DNA of 10,702 bases from contig JANBQC010000542.1 in NCBI GenBank assembly GCA_027576995.1, positions 8,437 to 19,138 of the forward strand, written 5' to 3'. A program made the translations under genes and the position numbers. Shown here piece by piece: positions 7,879 through 10,702 of the stretch. Each line of letters begins with the position of its first letter. The stretch's first letter is position 1. Source of the stretch: Dimargaris cristalligena (lineage: Eukaryota > Kickxellomycota > Dimargaritomycetes > Dimargaritales > Dimargaritaceae). The notes below the pieces were generated by a model that was given only the letters and a program-made list of their open reading frames with translations, had not been told where the DNA came from and did not search any database.

Positions 7879-9645
7879 ATGACCCATCCCCTTCAAGTTG
7901 AGCCGACGTACGGCAGCGAAAACAACACGGTACTTAACGATAGTGGCGAGCCTGTCGATAGGGACCATATGTTCGACGACAAGAAGGACCACCCGGAGCG
8001 GAATAGCGAGGATAATAAGGAAGACATCCTCGCCGCTGAAGGTTCACTCTTGAAAGAAAAGGACTCGACCCCCCGGGATGTCGAAGGTGCTTTAGGTGAC
8101 GGCACCCAGGCTGTGCCCGAGGACGGGGCCCTGGCTGTTTCATGGAAACGACTTATTCTCATTATGATTGGTCTCGGCTTTGGCGTATTCTTGGCTTTCA
8201 TCGACATGACCATCGTTGCCACGGCCTTACCGGAAATTGGCTCCCAACTGGAGGCCTTTGACGAAATTACCTGGGTGGCTTCATCGTATATGTTAACGGC
8301 CACGGCCCTGCAGCCCCTGTACGGCAAATTCTCGGATATCTTCGGACGTGTACCCGTTATCCTGTTCGCTCTTGTCGTTTTCCTGGTCGGCTGTGCCATT
8401 TGTGGAGCGGCCCAGAATATCATGACCCTTATTATCGCCCGTGGGTTGGCTGGTATCGGTGGTGCCGGTCTGGTCTCCCTCTGCATGATTATCATTTCGG
8501 ATATTGTACCTCTGAACAAGCGCGCGCTATTCTTGGGTGCCTTTGGTGGCGTTTTCGCCATCGCCAGTATCGCGGGCCCACTACTCGGAGGCGCCTTTAC
8601 CGATTACGTGTCGTGGCGCTGGGTCTTCTACATTAATCTGCCCATTGGTGCGGTAACCCTTATTGTGATTATATTGTTCCTCCGCATTCCCCACAAGTCA
8701 GGGTCCATCTTAGCCAAACTACGCAAGATTGATTACCTGGGCACTTTCCTCTTGGTGGGCGGTATCGTTTTCATCTTGTTAGCCATTCTGTGGGGCGGCA
8801 AGGACTACCCTTGGGATGACAAGCGCATCATTGCCTTCTTCTGCATCGGTTTCGGCCTCATCATCGCCTTCGTCCTGTCTGAGGTCTATTTTGCCAGTGA
8901 ACCCATTATTCCCATGGAACTTTTCCGTTTCCGTAATGTCTGCATCTGCTACGCTAGCGTGTTCTTTCTGGGTATTGGTATCATGGGCGCCATTTTCTAC
9001 CTCCCCATATACTTTAATGTGGTCCGTAATGACTCGGCTACCATGGCGGGCGTCAAGCTGCTCCCCTTCATGCTTAGCATGGTCTTCGGTAATGTCGTCA
9101 GCGGTGTGATAATTCAAAAGACCGGACGCTGCCGTGAAATTGTCTGGGTCGGAAGTTCCATCGCCACCGTCGGTGTGGGTCTTTTGACCACCCTAAGCCG
9201 CGCATCCAACGCTGGCAATGAAGTGGGTTACCTTCTCATCTTCGGTTTCGGGTCCGGCCTCTTTTTCCAAACCATGTTGATGATTTGCCAATCGACCGCC
9301 GAAGAATCCGAAGTAGCCGTCGTCACCGCTTGCTACAATTTCTTCCAAACTATTGGTGCGACTTTGGGCTTGGCCATTCTCTCCGCTATTATGAACAACG
9401 TCCTTAACACTCGGTTACCCCTTATTGAGGGCCTTGACTTGGCCGCTCTGGCTGCTGCGCCTTCCTCTATTAACACCATGGACGTTTCGGAAGAAGCCCG
9501 CATCCAATTCATTGATGCGTATGTTAAGGCCATCAGCACCGCCTTTATTCCTATTATCCCTATGATGGGTGTTATTTTTTTAATGTCCCTGGGCATCAAA
9601 CACGTTCCTCTGCGTAAGACCCTCACAGGTGGCGCCCATGGTTAA
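7879..9645 (+). CDS. DHA2-family major facilitator (14-TM drug:H+ antiporter-like efflux transporter)
   Basis: A 588-residue proton-driven exporter of the DHA2 branch of the major facilitator superfamily, predicted in the plasma or vacuolar membrane. Residues 1-88 are a hydrophilic, acidic cytosolic tail. About 14 hydrophobic segments follow between 91 and 572. Visible family motifs are LAFIDMTIVATALPEIG (105-121, with Asp109 in segment 1), the motif-A loop GKFSDIFGRVPV (149-160), motif B with Arg188 (185-198), motif C with GPLLGG (233-238), and SWRWVFYINLPIG (245-257), which is typical of 14-segment members. Length and spacing match full-length fungal DHA2 pumps, and no intron or break is seen. 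The start is the first ATG after an in-frame TAA at 7864-7866, with GCC before it. Family members export drugs, siderophores, amino acids or metabolites, so the substrate cannot be assigned. No metabolite genes adjoin it. Confidence 0.93.
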   Translation: MTHPLQVEPTYGSENNTVLNDSGEPVDRDHMFDDKKDHPERNSEDNKEDILAAEGSLLKEKDSTPRDVEGALGDGTQAVPEDGALAVSWKRLILIMIGLGFGVFLAFIDMTIVATALPEIGSQLEAFDEITWVASSYMLTATALQPLYGKFSDIFGRVPVILFALVVFLVGCAICGAAQNIMTLIIARGLAGIGGAGLVSLCMIIISDIVPLNKRALFLGAFGGVFAIASIAGPLLGGAFTDYVSWRWVFYINLPIGAVTLIVIILFLRIPHKSGSILAKLRKIDYLGTFLLVGGIVFILLAILWGGKDYPWDDKRIIAFFCIGFGLIIAFVLSEVYFASEPIIPMELFRFRNVCICYASVFFLGIGIMGAIFYLPIYFNVVRNDSATMAGVKLLPFMLSMVFGNVVSGVIIQKTGRCREIVWVGSSIATVGVGLLTTLSRASNAGNEVGYLLIFGFGSGLFFQTMLMICQSTAEESEVAVVTACYNFFQTIGATLGLAILSAIMNNVLNTRLPLIEGLDLAALAAAPSSINTMDVSEEARIQFIDAYVKAISTAFIPIIPMMGVIFLMSLGIKHVPLRKTLTGGAHG

Positions 9646-9873
9646 TTTTAGAATCCAAAGTCATTTACCACTTGAGTCATCGCCGATACCCATAATGTAT
9701 CATTCTAATGATTGGAACATCTACCCCTCTAATTACGCATCAAGGTCTCTTAGTTATACCTTATTCGTCATCTTTCTGCCCACAATTATTAGTTCTCTAT
9801 CAATATATTATATGTGCACACTTGCATCGCCTAGTTCTAGACTATTATCCAGCCCATCTGTCATCTGGTATCA
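9646..9873 (+). other. 3' flank / probable 3' UTR of the transporter gene
   Basis: Sequence from the TAA stop to the nearest AATAAA. It turns AT-rich at once and has no coding signature. The plus-strand frame open from 9629 starts inside the transporter in another frame and has no recognisable content. Confidence 0.4.
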
Positions 9874-9879
9874 AATAAA
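9874..9879 (+). terminator. candidate polyadenylation signal of the transporter gene
   Basis: AATAAA about 229 nt after the stop codon, followed by T-rich sequence. This is a plausible 3' UTR length for a fungal gene. It is the first exact AATAAA after the stop that I found. Confidence 0.4.
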
Positions 9880-9935
9880 TTACTATTGATGTTGACAGAT
9901 ATAGGTAGTCTATTAAATTATTTTATTAGGCCTAG

Positions 9936-9947
9936 ATATATATATAT
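9936..9947. repeat. short (AT)6 tract
   Basis: Six AT units in the 3' flank of the transporter gene. It is a simple-sequence repeat with no implied function. Confidence 0.5.
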
Positions 9948-10161
9948 CATTGAGTTTGGCGTCACTATCATTAAACACTCTGATAATGCACTAGAGTCCA
10001 AATGGTCAAACTTCCTAGGAATATAGCACTGGCTATACCATTCAACCAGCCTTATCCCTAATCAATGGGTCCTCCAGATCTTCTACATTTATGCCCTGAA
10101 GCTTCAATGGAACCCTATATTTTCTATCTTCAGATGAATAGTCTTGGGGCCAAGCTGAGGT

Positions 10162-10229
10162 ATAGGTATATATAAAAATACTAATGTGGTGCAATAGTGT
10201 GGACTTATACTAAAAATAGGTATAAAAGG
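10162..10229 (+). promoter_or_regulatory. TATA-box cluster, possible promoter
   Basis: TAGGTATA occurs twice (about 10163-10170 and 10216-10223), each time leading into TATAAAA (10171-10177 and 10221-10227). The second reads TATAAAAGGG, a strong TATA-box match. It could drive a plus-strand transcript leaving the window or belong to the repeat-like sequence that follows. No start codon with a convincing downstream gene is inside the window. Confidence 0.25.
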
Positions 10230-10241
10230 GATTATAGGGCA

Positions 10242-10702
10242 TGTCAGCCCTTCTAATCTACCTTAATCTGGACATCATACTGTCCACCCTTATTAGGCCT
10301 TATAGCATAATATTAACCTTCCTATGGTCACCCCCAGTACTATGGGATCACCCTATATCATATAACCCTTCCCCTTCTAGACTCCAGCTCTTCACACTAA
10401 TTACACAACATGCTGATCTGAAGACTCTTCCAGTTACCACGAGTCTTCCAGATACTAGTAGCTGTTTGGTTGGCCTATTTTCACTATATACCTTAGTTAC
10501 CCATAGTTTTCCCTTGGGACCTCCCTCTGGAGTTGTCCCCATATATATATAACTGGGACCCCTTGGGACTAGTTAGAGGTCAGCTTATTCTTACCCCCCT
10601 AGTTTACCCCAATAAACTCTATATATACTGTAAAGAACTGAAATCAAATCCTTGAAAACTGAACTTTATTTGAAAAGATAGATAATAAAAGGGAAAGGTG
10701 AT
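10242..10702 (+). mobile_element. LTR-like sequence, possible partial or solo LTR
   Basis: The stretch opens with TGTCAGCCC, directly after a purine-rich run (about 10224-10240) that resembles a polypurine tract. It later carries a TATA region (10541-10552) and an AATAAA (10611-10616) about 60 nt beyond it. That order of start, promoter and poly(A) signal is the layout of an LTR. CCTTGGGAC is repeated at 10512 and 10561, and an imperfect repeat around CTTCCAG lies at 10426-10455. No second copy, target-site duplication, primer-binding site or retrotransposon protein is visible, and no end can be fixed. It may simply be AT-rich intergenic DNA. Confidence 0.22.

Noticed and set aside
7893..8561. 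222-codon open frame on the minus strand inside the transporter gene
   Set aside because: It is antisense to a region with clear DHA2 motifs. Its translation is rich in Arg, Ser and Pro with no domain, as expected for the shadow of a codon-biased gene.
412..9645. Idea that the receptor and transporter form one functional cluster
   Set aside because: They are divergent, 5.8 kb apart, with no shared promoter, no biosynthetic or transcription-factor gene between them and no known pairing of these families.
10241..10552. 103-codon plus-strand frame starting with ATG
   Set aside because: The translation is a mix of hydrophobic residues and prolines typical of AT/C-rich non-coding DNA. It coincides with the LTR-like sequence and runs through the TATA tract.

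Overview
The window looks like nuclear DNA of a filamentous or early-diverging fungus. It holds two long, apparently intronless genes of clearly fungal type, with moderately GC-rich coding sequence. Between and around them lies AT-richer intergenic DNA with TATA boxes, pyrimidine tracts, AATAAA signals and short (TA)n tracts. Bacterial signs (Shine-Dalgarno sites, operon packing) are absent. The protein types would suit Zoopagomycota or Mucoromycota, but that placement is inference and cannot be settled from the window alone.

Layout: 1-411 is the 3' flank of the first gene, with a candidate poly(A) signal. 412-2055 (minus strand) encodes a 547-residue protein with seven membrane segments followed by an RGS (regulator of G-protein signalling) domain, the GprK/AtRGS1-like architecture. 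Its RGS domain is split by a polar insertion of about 130 residues. 2056-2116 is its leader and likely core promoter. 2117-7600 is about 5.5 kb with no gene I can support. It holds AT microsatellites, a 12-bp inverted repeat beside a T10A9 tract, and only short, non-coding-looking open frames. 7600-7878 is a promoter-like leader with a TATA box, a 19-nt pyrimidine run, a small upstream ORF and a possible leader intron. 7879-9645 (plus strand) encodes a 588-residue, 14-segment major facilitator of the DHA2 drug:H+ antiporter type. 9646-10702 is its 3' flank and then AT-rich sequence that resembles part of an LTR element, at low confidence.

The two genes are divergent and 5.8 kb apart. Both encode multi-pass membrane proteins, one for sensing and switching off G-protein signals and one for export, but nothing in the sequence shows that they share a promoter, a pathway or a cluster. 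No biosynthetic genes flank the transporter, so a secondary-metabolite cluster is not supported. I found no clearly new multi-gene system. The most interesting object is the receptor-RGS fusion with its interrupted RGS domain and altered predicted G-alpha contact.
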